Shown in pieces: positions 1 to 10,360 of a stretch of 64,000 bases of DNA. Origin of the DNA: Charina bottae (Eukaryota; Chordata; Lepidosauria; Squamata; Charinaidae); contig JALMGJ010000016.1 of the NCBI GenBank assembly GCA_023362775.1, positions 1,371,001 to 1,435,000 on the forward strand, given 5' to 3'. A program made the position numbers and the translations under genes. The notes beneath the pieces were generated by a model that was not told where the DNA came from, did no database searches, and saw nothing but the letters and a program-made list of their open reading frames with translations. The first letter of the stretch is position 1. Each line of letters begins with the position of its first letter.

Positions 1-3000
1 TGTACAAGGTGCAAAGAACCAGTTGCTAGGCAAAAATCATCAACATACGTTAGCAACACTGTGTAATCACTTCCAGAACCTCTTACATACACACAAGGAT
101 CAGCAACAGACTTCTTAAACTTTAGCTCTAACAAAGCCTTATCTAAACATTGATGCCAACAACGTCCGGCCTGCTTCAAACCGTACAGCGCCTTGCGCAG
201 TCTGTACACCTTCTGAGAATTGTCACAAGCATAGCCAGGAGCCTGCTTCATGTACACAGTTTCAGGGAGCTCTGCATTCAAATATGCTGTGTCAACATCA
301 AAATGATGGACAACAAGTCCACGCTGTGCAGCCAGAGAAAGTACCATACGTAAAGACTCTGGTCTAGCTATGGGTGCATATGTGAGATCATAGTTCAAAA
401 ACCTCTCCTGTGCAAATCCCTGAGCAACAAGCCTGGCTTTGTACTGCACTGTATTATCAGGAAGAAGCTTCTTTCTGAAAACCCATCTGGAACCAACAGC
501 TTTCTGGGATGGGGGCAAATCAGTGACCTCAAACACCTTTTGACTCACTAATGCCTCAAACTCCTTATCCATCGCTGTGTTCCACTTCTCTTGCTCTTCA
601 ACAGGCAGATGCAACATCTCCTGGAAAGACTGAGGTTCACAGGTAATCTGACACACTCTCACCTGCTGAATCACAAATCTGTCAGGCTTCACACCCTTTG
701 TGGAGCGTGAAGACCTACGAGGAATTACCACTGCCTCTTCCTCATCACTGTCCTCTGCCTTTTCACTACCTGAATCCCCCTTCAGATCCTGAACCTGCTC
801 AGGTGAAATTTCCTCTTCCTTCACCTGAGGGGATCCTCTCACCACACTAGGAGACTGGGAACCAGAAGGCAGCTGAACTGGTTGTTGTCCAGCCACAAGA
901 GCATGGACAGTTGGCTGTACACTAGATTGCAACAATACTTCTGAACTAGCATTCAACCTATCCCAACCAGTAGGGTGCTCAAAATTAGCACTTCTAGAGA
1001 TTACTACACGACCATAGCCTGCAGAAAAACGGTAACCCTTAGATCTAGATGAATAACCAACAAACCTTAAGCGTTGTGCTTTTGGCTGGTTCTTCCTTCG
1101 CTGAGACTTAGGAATATGCACATATGCAAATGTTCCAAAAACACGCAGATGCTTCAGCGAAGGGCGCTTGCCAAACAAAAGGAAATAAGGAACTTCATTT
1201 ACAGCTGAATTCCACACCCTGTTAGTCAGATACACTGCAGTCATGGTAGCCTCACCCCAAAAACGGGCTGGCACCTGGGCATCTAACATCAGGCTATTTC
1301 TAATGGTATTAACAACACCAATCTTCCTTTCAGCTATTCCATTCTCAGCAGGAACACCAACATTGGCAAGTCTATGGGAGATTCCTTTTCTACGAAGCCA
1401 ATTCTGAAACTCATGGCCTAGAAACTCTCCTCCACAATCCGATTGAAATTGACCTACTTGATAGCCATAATTTCTTTCCACCATTGCAACAAACTCCTTA
1501 AAGCGAGCAAAAGCCTCCACTTTAGATTTGAGCAAATAACAAAACGTATAGCGAGTATGGTCATCCACCAAAAGGAACATGAAACGCGCCCCCCCCTCAC
1601 TAGGAGCATTGGGGCCGGCTAAGTCTCCATGAACCAACTGAAAAGGCCTAGTTGACACTCTGTCACTTTTTCTAGCAATAGGAGCAGCCTTAATTTTCGA
1701 TTGTTTGCACACAGTACAATCAAGAAAGTCATCGCACTTTTTGGATCCTAACTCAGGATACACCTTGGCCAGTTGGGACAAACTTCCCCACCCGGGATGT
1801 CCCAAAACTCTGTGATAATAGTGAATGCATTTGTTATGTGGGGGAACATTGGAAATACAATTTCCTGACACAATCCCCTGCTTAGGAAGCATTTCATACA
1901 ATTGATTCACTAACTTCCCCCTAGCACATTCTATCCCATCTTTTTCAATAGAACATCCAGTACCCTTGAACACAACAGTATAACCAGACTTTACCAGGGC
2001 TGGAACGCTAAGGAGGGAAAAGTCAAGTGTAGGTACACACAACACATTTTGCATATTTATCCCCAAACAAGGAATGTATACTTCACCCTGAAAGGACACA
2101 TCAGCCATAGATCCATCAGCCAGAGCAACCTGTTGGACGTTAGGCTTGCTTTTTGATAACAACAACTGTTCATTGTTGACAATGATTTGACTACAGGCTG
2201 AGTCCAAAAGCCAAGTCTCTGGGGAACGTCTACTCACAGCCGTGAGCAAAGCAGACACCTGGGTACGTTGTCTAGGCGCTTGTTTCCCCTTCTTTCGTAC
2301 GAACCTCTTTCCACTGGCTCCACCAGCTGGGCGAGGTGGCTGGGGACAGTCTCTCATGAAGTGTTGGGTCGAGTTGCACCGGAAACATCTCCTCACAGCA
2401 CACGCAGCCTCTGTTCCAACTGGAAAACGCTGAGCTGAAGCCTCAGGAACAGCAACAGATGACTTACTCTGCATCCTCTCCAAATCACGAGCTTGCTGGA
2501 TTTCTTGCAGGCGATTTGTAAGATAATCCACAGTTAGGTCTTGGGGCCTCAACGTCTGAGTTGCCTCGATGAGCATGTCAAAGCTCTTGTCCAAGCTTGA
2601 CAGGATGATACAAGCTCTCTGGGTATCAGGGATCACAACATCCCGGTCCTCAAGTTCAAGAAACAAAGTCTTGACTTTATGGAGGTGGGTCATCACGTTT
2701 CCACCGGGCTGCAGCTTCAAGTTGTAAAGCTGACGTGATATACCAACAATGGCAGCAGAGGTTTGCTTGGAATAAAGGGCTTTAAGAGCTTCCCAACAGG
2801 CATGTGCGGTCTCCAAATTACTGATATGCAGTAGCTGTGATGATTCTAGTCCCAGAATCAAGTTGCCATAAGCACGATCCAAACACATCTGCACTTCTTC
2901 AGTAATAGCACCGGTTGGAGGTGGGTCTTTCACATACTTCCACAAACCTTCTTTTAGGAAGAAAGACTTGATCTTCACACACCAGGTCCGATAGTTTGTG

Positions 3001-3050
3001 CCATTCAAACGCTCAAAGGGCAGACTGGTTAGCCCTGCAGCAGCAGCCAT
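1..3050 (-). CDS. Ty1/copia gag-pol polyprotein, open through the left edge of the window
   Basis: Reading on the minus strand from ATG 3050-3048 (MAAAAGLTSLPFERLN...), the frame has no stop for 1016 codons and runs off the window. Domains appear in copia order. A gag zinc knuckle (CFRCNSTQHFMRDC, CX2CX4HX4C) lies near 2355-2396. A protease motif (LLDSAC) lies near 2200. The integrase HHCC region ends in CTVCKQSK near 1700-1800, followed by the catalytic core with Asp in HGDLAGP, Asp in QSDCGGEF and Glu in ENGIAE (about 1640-1330). The reverse transcriptase has YKARLVAQGFAQ, FDVDTAYLNA and, at the edge, an intact YVDD. RNase H and the 3' LTR must lie outside the window. Gag-pol is one continuous frame, as in classical copia. 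Integrase before RT excludes Ty3/Gypsy. It is a different family from the copia element at 48.7-53.8 kb. The open frame suggests a young, possibly recently active copy. Confidence 0.93.
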   Translation of the reverse strand, partial: MAAAAGLTSLPFERLNGTNYRTWCVKIKSFFLKEGLWKYVKDPPPTGAITEEVQMCLDRAYGNLILGLESSQLLHISNLETAHACWEALKALYSKQTSAAIVGISRQLYNLKLQPGGNVMTHLHKVKTLFLELEDRDVVIPDTQRACIILSSLDKSFDMLIEATQTLRPQDLTVDYLTNRLQEIQQARDLERMQSKSSVAVPEASAQRFPVGTEAACAVRRCFRCNSTQHFMRDCPQPPRPAGGASGKRFVRKKGKQAPRQRTQVSALLTAVSRRSPETWLLDSACSQIIVNNEQLLLSKSKPNVQQVALADGSMADVSFQGEVYIPCLGINMQNVLCVPTLDFSLLSVPALVKSGYTVVFKGTGCSIEKDGIECARGKLVNQLYEMLPKQGIVSGNCISNVPPHNKCIHYYHRVLGHPGWGSLSQLAKVYPELGSKKCDDFLDCTVCKQSKIKAAPIARKSDRVSTRPFQLVHGDLAGPNAPSEGGARFMFLLVDDHTRYTFCYLLKSKVEAFARFKEFVAMVERNYGYQVGQFQSDCGGEFLGHEFQNWLRRKGISHRLANVGVPAENGIAERKIGVVNTIRNSLMLDAQVPARFWGEATMTAVYLTNRVWNSAVNEVPYFLLFGKRPSLKHLRVFGTFAYVHIPKSQRRKNQPKAQRLRFVGYSSRSKGYRFSAGYGRVVISRSANFEHPTGWDRLNASSEVLLQSSVQPTVHALVAGQQPVQLPSGSQSPSVVRGSPQVKEEEISPEQVQDLKGDSGSEKAEDSDEEEAVVIPRRSSRSTKGVKPDRFVIQQVRVCQITCEPQSFQEMLHLPVEEQEKWNTAMDKEFEALVSQKVFEVTDLPPSQKAVGSRWVFRKKLLPDNTVQYKARLVAQGFAQERFLNYDLTYAPIARPESLRMVLSLAAQRGLVVHHFDVDTAYLNAELPETVYMKQAPGYACDNSQKVYRLRKALYGLKQAGRCWHQCLDKALLELKFKKSVADPCVYVRGSGSDYTVLLTYVDDFCLATGSLHLV

Positions 3051-3156
3051 GCTGACCACTCAAAGAAAAACACGTTTACTTCAAAATGCAGCCTTAAAAA
3101 CAAACCCCGTTGTTACAGCTAGATCCAGCGCAGCAAAGAAAAACACAAAATTCTCT

Positions 3157-3172
3157 CTGGGCCACCATAACC
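3157..3172 (-). promoter_or_regulatory. Primer-binding site of the left copia element
   Basis: Directly beside the LTR edge the plus strand reads ctgggccaccataacc. This matches the anticodon arm of vertebrate initiator tRNA-Met (CTGGGCCCATAACC) apart from a 2-nt insertion. Drosophila copia is known to prime from a 5' half of tRNA-iMet cut in the anticodon loop. The match suggests the same mode here; this is inference. Confidence 0.6.
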
Positions 3173-3834
3173 TGTTAGGTGATGGTTAACTATGCGGGGT
3201 TCCAGGCAATGAAGTAATCCAAACAACGTGTTGTAAGGCTAACAATATCTTTATTGATAGCATAAGGCAATAATGGATGTATAGTGCATTATTGCAAAAA
3301 GGTAAAATCAAAGCATAAGCAGAGTTCCATCACCAGAAGTGAGGAAAAAAAAAACCATCATGGTCTGTGCAAAGACCAGGCAAAGACCAGGCATGGTTAC
3401 AGTTCAGATACAAGTACATGCAGATAGCAGCCTACATAAAGAACAGAAGACATATATGTGTAGAACATAAGTATAAAGGACTACCCATTGTTCATAGCTC
3501 ACATGTGATTGGTTTAAACATGAGCATCTCTTTTAGTATAGCATTTCTGGTAGTAATTGTACTTACTATAAAGCGTCACACGATGGCAGTGTTGTGTATT
3601 GGCCTTTTTTGTTTGTTTTGAGAACGATTCTGATTACGGGTTTATTTTGTCTAGCTAGAGATATCTCAGCACCTGCCATCTACGTCTCAGATGTTTTGAG
3701 AACCAAACTTACAATGCGGAAAACAATGTAGATTGTTTTCACTTGTATTTTTCCACTCTCTGGCCAGACACAGTGGAAGAAAATGCCATGCGTTTAATTC
3801 TGCATAGAATGCTTTAACCAAATAACCTTAACAA
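3173..3834 (-). repeat. 5' LTR of the left copia element (outer end uncertain)
   Basis: The inner edge is clear: the minus strand ends CCTAACA at 3173, next to the primer site. An AATAAA on the minus strand near 3254 would serve as the polyadenylation signal. The outer edge is placed at 3834, where the minus strand starts TGTTAAGG, an imperfect inverted match to CCTAACA. The partner LTR is outside the window, so the outer edge and target duplication cannot be tested here. Confidence 0.55.
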
Positions 3835-3846
3835 GATCAGAGGCCC

Positions 3847-4206
3847 GTGGGGCCACTAAACCTAGAGTGGGGTGAGCCTTTAGAGCTGGGGCCAGAACGG
3901 GACCCCCCAAGAATTCAGGGCACGAACAGGTTTCATTATGCCTCAGGACCATCAGGAAAAATGAGGAATATTAAAGTAACCATCCAAAATCCTCAACAGA
4001 TGGAGGAAAAAGGACAAAGGGAACGTGTTGTTTTTATCGTGGAACCTCAGAAATTGGGGAGGAAGAGAAGGGGACCCCCACGGAAAGGAAAAAGGTTGGA
4101 ACCAAACCAGTGCATGAAATGTCGTGAGCACGGTCATTGGCGGCACGAGTGTCCCCTAACCCAAGCTGCCCAAGGCAGGAGGGGATCCATTGCCCCCTCC
4201 ATATAG
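3847..4206 (+). pseudogene. Endogenous retrovirus gag fragment (nucleocapsid end)
   Basis: A 119-residue open stretch is rich in basic and proline residues and carries a single zinc knuckle, CMKCREHGHWRHEC (CX2CX4HX4C). It ends shortly after the knuckle. One knuckle near the gag C-terminus in a basic context is typical of gamma-like retroviruses. The upstream gag is cut off by the copia LTR next door, so the copia element probably inserted into this provirus. The remaining provirus pieces I can see on the same strand are the integrase end near 11.4 kb and env at 13.4-15.0 kb. It is a broken, non-functional relic. Confidence 0.65.
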
Positions 4207-4857
4207 TTTTTTCCCCTCAAAATTAGGGGGAAGGGAAACTACTAAAATGAAGTATAGAGTTGCCACACAGACTGCAGACTATGCTGGATGTGCTCCTCCT
4301 GTGCTGTGTCTGCTCCCAGATCAGACAGATACTGGAATAGACCTGTGACATTGAGATGGCTTGAGAGAAAGTCGAAGTGAGAGGGAAAGAAGGAAGGAGT
4401 AGAAAAGGAATGTGTAGATGGGGGAGTTAGATTTTTTTGCAGAAGAGGTGGTGAGGAGATTTAGTGGAAAAGAAGGTTTTAGGGAAGAATCTTCCAAAAC
4501 ACTGGAAACTTGAGTGCAGGATTTGTTAGTGAAAAGGGTAAGAGAGTACCAGATGCATCTGAAAAAGACTGCATCTCCCCCATTGCTTCCCCAGCTCTTG
4601 CAAAAAACATTAAAATTAAAATGGGAAGCTTGCATGAGTTGTTTGCTGGAGCAGCCAGATCTGTCTTAACGAGGCATTGCCCTTTTAACACAGCAGCATA
4701 TGGCAATGCTGGGAGCATTGGGAAAAAGTGCAAAAGACCCATTCTAAAAACATTGGCATGTGTGGGAGAAGGAAAAGTTTTCACCCACTGATCTCTGCAT
4801 ATGCAAGACTCTCCCATACCCTCGTTAGGGAAGAAGTATTCTTAAAACTTATAAGCC
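4207..4857 (+). other. Unassigned interior, probably decayed provirus
   Basis: This stretch lies between the gag relic and the BovB target duplication. I see no readable protease or RT motif. It is purine-rich with many stops. Its place in the order suggests decayed pro/pol sequence, but nothing in it proves this. Confidence 0.3.
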
Positions 4858-4868
4858 AGCAAGACTTC

Positions 4869-5490
4869 CTCCAGAAAAGGAGATTGTTACCTTGTCATGG
4901 TGCTGGAGCTTGAGCACCTCAATGATGACATGAGCTAAACCATGAAGGGACACCCAATACAGGAAGGTCATGGCAGAGAGGTCAGACTAAATACAATCCC
5001 TGGGGAAGGTAATGGCAACCCACCCCAGTATTCTTGCCATGAAAACTAATTGGATCAGTACAACCAGAGATATGTTGGTATACCATCAGAAGATAGGACT
5101 CGGAGGTTGGAAGATTGTCAAAATGCTACTAGGGATGAACAGAGGATAAGTTCTACTAGCCCCAGATGTGATGACGCAGCTAGTTCAAAGCTGAAAGGAC
5201 GCCTAGCGTCCGACGGTGCTGGTGGTGAACGATGAATCTGATGTTCTAAAGATCAACACACCATAGGAACCTGGAATGTAAGATCTATGAGCCAGGGAAA
5301 ATTGGATGTGGTTATTGGTGAGATGTGAAGATTAAACATAGACATTTTGGGTGTCAGTGAACTGAAATGGACTGGAATGGGCCACTTCACATCAGATGAC
5401 CACCAGATCTACTACTGTGGGCAAGAAGACCACAGAAGAAATGGAGTAGCCTTCATAATTAATAATAAAGTGGCTAAAGCAGTGCTTGGA
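4869..5490 (+). pseudogene. BovB 5' region and start of the endonuclease domain
   Basis: After the leader (including ccttgtcatggtgctggag) the plus strand reads TIGTWNVRSM, then NIDILGVSELKWTGMGHF and IYYCGQEDHRRNGVAFI. These are the first motifs of the apurinic-like endonuclease of BovB/RTE LINEs. The reading stops abruptly where the opposite-strand BovB begins. One in-frame stop is visible (GEM*RLN). The fragment is inactive. Confidence 0.8.
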
Positions 5491-8240
5491 TTGTTGTTGT
5501 TCAGTCGTTTAGTCATGTCCGACTCTTTGTGACCTCATGGACCATAGCACGCCAGGCCTTCCTGACCTCCACTGTCTCCCAGAGTTTAATCAAATTCATC
5601 TTCATTAAATCGGTGATGCTATCTAACCATCTCATCCTCTGCCGTCCCCTTCTCCTTTTGCCTTCAGTCTTTCCCAGCATCAGGGTCTTTTCCAGTGAGT
5701 CCTCTCTTCGCATTAGGTGGCCAAAGTATCTGAGCTTCAGCTTCAGTATCTGTCCTTCCAATGAGCAGTCAGGGTTGATTTCCTTTAGGATTGACTGATT
5801 TGACCTCCTTGCAGTCCAAGGGACTCTTAAGAGTCTTCTCCAGAACCACAGTTCGAAAGCATCAATTCTTCAGCGCTCAGCCTTCCTTATGGTCCAACTC
5901 TCACAGCCATACATTACTACTGGGAAAACCATAGCTTTAATTATACGGACCTTTGTCGGCAAGGAGATGTCTCTGCTTTTTATATGCTGTCTAGGTTTGC
6001 CATAGCTATCCTCCCAAGGAGCAAGTGTCTTTTAATTTCATGGCTGCACTCACTGTCTGCGGTGATCTTGGAGCCCAAAAAATAAAATCTGTCACTGTTT
6101 CCATTTCTTCCCCTTCTATTTGCCAGGACGTGATGGGACCAGATGCCATGATCTGAGTTTTTTTAATGTTGAGTTTCAAGCCAGCTTTTGCACTCTCCTC
6201 TTTCACCCTCAAGAGGCTCTTTAGTTCCTCTTCACTTTCTGCCATTAGGGTGGTATCGTCTGCATATCTGAGGTTGTTGATATTTCTCCCGGCAATCTTA
6301 ACTCCGGCTTGTGATTCATCCAGCCCGGCATTTCTCATGATGTACTCTGCATATAAGTTAAATAAGCAGGGTGATAATATACAGCCTTGTCGTACTCCTT
6401 TCCCAATTTTGAACCAGTCGGTTGTTCCATGTCCGGTTCTAACTGTTGCTTCTTGACCCGCATACAGGTTTCTCAGGAGACAAATAAGGTGGTCTGGTAC
6501 TCCCATCTCTTTAAGAATTTGCCACAGTTTGTTGTGTTCCACACAATCAAACACTTTAGCGTAGCCATTAAAGCAGAAGTAGATGTTTTTCTGGAACTCT
6601 CTTGCTTTTTCCATGATCCAGTGAATGTTGGCAATCTGATCTCTAGTTCCTCTGCCTCTTTGAAACCCAGCTTGCTCTTCTGGTAGTTCTCGGTTCACAT
6701 ACTGCTGAAGCCTAGCTTGTAGGATTTTGAGCATAACCTTGCTAGCATGTGAAATGAGCGCAATTGTACGGTAGTCTGAACATTCTTTGGCATTGCCCTT
6801 CTTTGGAATTGGAACGTAACCTGACTTTTTCCAATCCTGTGGCCACTGGTGAGTTTTCCAAATTTGTTGGCATATTGAGTGCAGCACTTTAACAACATCA
6901 TATTTTGGGATTTTAAATAGCTCAGCAGGGATACTGTCTTCTCCACTAGCTTCGTTGTTAGTAATGCTTCCTAAGGCCCACTTGACTTCACTCTCTAGGA
7001 TGTCCGGCTCAAGGTCAGTGACCACACCATCGTATTTATCAGGGACATTAAGATCATTCTTGTATAGTTCTTCTGTGTATTCTTGCCACCTCTTTTTAAA
7101 CTCTTATGCTTCTGTTAGGTCCCTGCCTATTTAGATCATGCTCATCTTTGCACAAAATGTTCCCTTCATATCTCCGATTTTCTTGAAGAGACCTCTAGTC
7201 GTCCCCATTCTATTGTTTTCCTCAATTTCTTTGCATGGTTCATTTAAGAAGGCCTTCTTATCTCTCCTTGCTATTCTCTGGAAATCTGCATTCAGTTGGA
7301 TATATCTTTCCCTTCCTCTCTTTCCTTTTGCTTTCCTTCTTTCCTCAGCTATTTGTAAAGCCTCATCAGACAGATACTTTGCTTTCTTGCATTTCTTTTT
7401 CTTTGGGATGGTTTTAGTTGCTGCCTCCTGTACAATGTTATGAACCTCCATCCATAGTTCTTCAGGCACTCTGTCTACCAGATCTTATCCTTTAAATCTA
7501 TTCCTCACCTCCACTGTATATTCATAAGGGATATGATTTATTTCATACCTAAATGGTGTAGTGGTTTTCCCTACGGTCTTCAATTTAAGCCAAAATTTTG
7601 TGATAAGGGGGCTCATGATCTGAGCCACAGTCAGCTCCAGGTCTTGTTTTTGCAGATTGTATAGAGCTTCTCCATCTTTGGCTGCAAAGTATATAATCAA
7701 TCTGATTTTGGTATTGACCATCTGGTGATGTCCATGTGTACAGTCGTCTCTTGTGTTGTTGGAAAAGAGTGTTTGCTATGACCAGCATGTTCTCTTGATA
7801 AAAGTTTATTAGCCTTTGCCCTGCTTCATTTTGTACTCAAGGCCAAGCTTGCCTTTTATTCCGGTTATTTCTTGACTTCCTTCTTTAGCATTCCAGTCCC
7901 CTATGATGAAAATGACAGCTGTTTTTTGGTGTTTATTCTAGAAGGTGTTGTAAGTCTTCATAGAACCAGTCGACTTCAGCTTCTTCAGCATCAGTGGTTG
8001 GGGCATAGACTTGGATTACTGTGATGTTGTATGGTTTGCCTTGGAATCGAACTGAGATCATTCTGTCGTTTTTGAGGTTGTACCCCAGTACTACCTTTCC
8101 CATTTTTTATTGACTATGAGGGCTACTCCATTTCTTCTAAGGTATTCTTGCCCACAGTAGTATATATAATGGTCACTTGAATTAAATTCGCCTATTCCTG
8201 TCCATTTTAGTTCGCTGATTCCCAAGACGTCGATGTTCAA
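5491..8240 (-). mobile_element. BovB LINE, minus strand, 5'-truncated, nested in the plus-strand BovB
   Basis: The 3' end is at 5491, where the plus strand begins ttgttgttgttcagtcgttt, the familiar BovB tail in reverse. Reading leftward on the minus strand gives endonuclease motifs near 8.1-8.24 kb (NIDVLGISELKWTG, IYYCGQEYLRRNGVA), a linker at 7.1-7.8 kb, the RT at 6.0-7.0 kb and the C-terminal YFGHLMRREDSLEKTLMLGK motif at about 5.7 kb. Frameshifts and stops separate these blocks. The 5' end stops inside the endonuclease. Confidence 0.88.
6006..7025 (-). pseudogene. BovB reverse transcriptase domain (339-codon open block)
   Basis: The block reads through the RT palm and fingers: SDYRTIALISHASKVMLKIL, the QAGFQRGRGTRDQIAN motif, FDCVEHNKLW, GVRQGCILSPCLFNLY and the catalytic YADDT box. 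All are typical of RTE/BovB RT. The YADD residues are intact, so decay is through the surrounding frameshifts. The last about 30 residues (APRSPQTVSAAM...) have slipped out of frame. The following thumb region continues in other frames down to 5.5 kb. It has no cellular function of its own. Confidence 0.85.
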
Positions 8241-8861
8241 TAGAGGGAGAAAACATGGAGGCAGTGACAGACTTTGTATTTCTAGGCTCAAAGATTACTG
8301 CAGATGCTGACTGCAGCCAGGAAATCAGAAGACGTCTACTTCTTGGGAGGAGAGCAATGGCAAATCTTGATAAAATAGTTAAGAGCAGAGACATCACACT
8401 GGCAACAAAGGTCCGCATAGTTAAAGCAATGGTATTCCCTGTAGTAACTTATGGCTGTGAGAGCTGGACCATAAGGAAGGCTGAGCGAAGGAAGATAGAT
8501 GCTTTTGAACTGTGGTGTTGGAGGAAAATTCTGAGAGTGCCTTGGACTGCAAGATGATCAATCCAGTCCATACTCCAGGAAATAAAGCCAGACTGCTCAC
8601 TTGAGGGAATGATATTAAAGGCAAAACTGAAGTACTTTGGCCACATAATGAGAAGACAGGATACCCTGGAGAAGATGCTGATTCTAGGGAAAGTGGAAAG
8701 CAAAAGGAAGACCAAGGGCAAGTTGGATGGATGAAATTCTGGAGGTGACGGACTCGACCGTGGGGGATCTGGGGTGGCAACGGCTGACAGGAAGCTCTGG
8801 CGTGGGCTGGTCCATGAAGTCATGAATAGTCGGAAGCGACTGAATGAACGAACAACAACAA
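8241..8861 (+). pseudogene. BovB ORF C-terminus and 3' end of the outer plus-strand copy
   Basis: An open frame from 8255 to 8557 reads MEAVTDFVFLGSKIT, then VTYGCESWTIRKAERRKID and FELWCWRKILRVPWTAR. This is the standard C-terminal stretch of BovB/RTE proteins downstream of the RT. After a stop the homology continues (KLKYFGHIMRR-like, then tcggaagcgactgaatgaacg) to an aacaacaaca tail right before the target duplication. Confidence 0.85.
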
Positions 8862-8872
8862 AGCAAGACTTC

Positions 8873-9544
8873 AAGGTCCCGTAGCTTCCATAGTTCTGGG
8901 AGTTTTGGTTCCCTGGAAATTTTTTGTCTGCTGGACCTGGAGATGTAGGAAGAGGCTAAATTCCTCTTGATGGAGTCGCCCTTTTAATAAGGCATTTTTT
9001 TCTCCTGGTTGAGAGGTAGACAGAAAAGAGTTCCTGTGTTTCTGCAGGGGTGTGTTTTCTGTGTGTGAGTGTTTTTCTGTTTTGCTTTGTGGGTTTATGT
9101 AAGGTTGAGATAGTGTTTTGAGTTATGAAGAGAAAGTTAAAAATTATGTGAGTCTGTCTCTTTTAAAAAAAACCTAATCTCTCTATGGTGGTAAAGATGT
9201 AGGTCCTAGCCATGCCTGTATCTACCATTAATTTTGGTGTCTTTTGTGTGTCTTTTGTGTATTGTCATTTGTGTAACTTGAATGTGTATAGTGGGAAAGT
9301 TGAGAGATTCTTACTTATTCTTTCCCATTTGTTTTTCTTATTGTTTGAGTTGCATGTGTGTTTCCCTGTCTTAGCCTCACCCAGGGCCCCCCACTCCTTT
9401 GGTCTGCCTCTTGCCTGCTTGGTACGGGCTTGAGGGGGAGGAGGAGGAGGGGGAGAGAGGGGGAGGACAGAAGGGAAATACAAAGCTTCCAAAGAAAATC
9501 CTTTTTCCCCATCTTTTTAGGATTTTCTTCCTTTTGTAATACCT
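8873..9544. other. No recognised feature
   Basis: Low-complexity T-rich and purine-rich runs, with a GGAGGAGG-rich patch near 9.43 kb. I see no coherent reading frame or known repeat. By position it may be decayed provirus interior. Confidence 0.3.
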
Positions 9545-10360
9545 TGCACATTGGCGATCACTCGTAGCCAAGTAAGATTGTCTTCCAAGGGTAAAATTTT
9601 AACAGTGGATCTGTAAGTGGCTGTAAAGGCCAATTCTGGATCCACACAACCTCCCACAGTGAGGGCATAGGTTTCCGGGTGGGAGACGGTCATGATGAGG
9701 GTTTGCTTGACGTGCCTTCCTCTTAGCTCTTTTCTCCCTTTCACCCTGTACTCGTGCTTCTTCAAAATCCATAGCGCCTTTAATAAAGGCTGACCTCCAA
9801 TTGAGGCGCTCATGGGTTAGGGCTTCCCAGTTCTCAATGCTGATATTACATTTTTAAAAATTAGCTTTGAGAGTGTCTTTGAATCTCTTTTGCTGTCCAC
9901 CAATATTCCGTTTTCCATTCTTACGTTGGCAGTAAAGTAGCTGCTTTGGAAGACGATGGTCAGGCATTCGAACAACATGGCCAGTCCAGAGAAGTTGATG
10001 TTGGATGATCATTGTTTCAATGCTGGTGGTTTTCGCTTCTTCTAATACGCTAACATTAGTCTGCCTATCTTCCCAAGTAATTTGCAGAATTTTTCAAAGG
10101 CAGCGTTGATGGAATCTTTCAAGAAGTTGGAGGTGGTGTTTGTAGAGGGTCCATGTTTCACAGGCGTACAGAAGGGTTGGTAATACACTGGCTTTGTAAA
10201 CAAGCAGATTGGTCTCCCTGCGAATGTCCCGATCCTCAAACACTCTACGCTTCATTCGGGAGAAAGCTACACTCGCAGAGCTCAGGCGATGCTGAATTTC
10301 AGCATCTACACACACATCAAATATAATTTTTTGAGTAGGCACCAAGATAGCTTGTAATTT
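9545..10360 (-). pseudogene. Non-LTR retrotransposon ORF C-terminus with a C2H2 zinc finger
   Basis: The minus strand reads from about 10345: SSASVAFSRMKRRVFEDRDI, ASVLPTLLYACETWTLYKHH, LLERFHQRCLRKILQITW, then WTGHVVRMPDHRLPKQLLY and RFKDTLKANF. A single TAA follows, then the frame reopens and ends with a finger, CPHCGRLCGSRIGLYSH followed by a second His. This C-terminal layout belongs to a LINE family common in vertebrates and invertebrates and distinct from BovB. I cannot name the clade with confidence (RTE-like is likely). Only about 240 codons remain. The RT itself is absent. Confidence 0.7.

Larger units (their letters stand above)
4869..8861 (+). mobile_element. BovB (RTE) LINE on the plus strand, split by a second BovB; 11-bp target duplication
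   Basis: The same 11 bases, agcaagacttc, flank the block at 4858-4868 and 8862-8872, so the outer element is one insertion. Its left part (4869-5490) holds the BovB 5' region. Its right part (8241-8861) holds the ORF C-terminus and the 3' tail. The middle of this element is missing and is replaced by an opposite-strand BovB at 5491-8240. Either the second copy inserted with a deletion, or recombination between inverted copies removed the middle. Confidence 0.8.
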
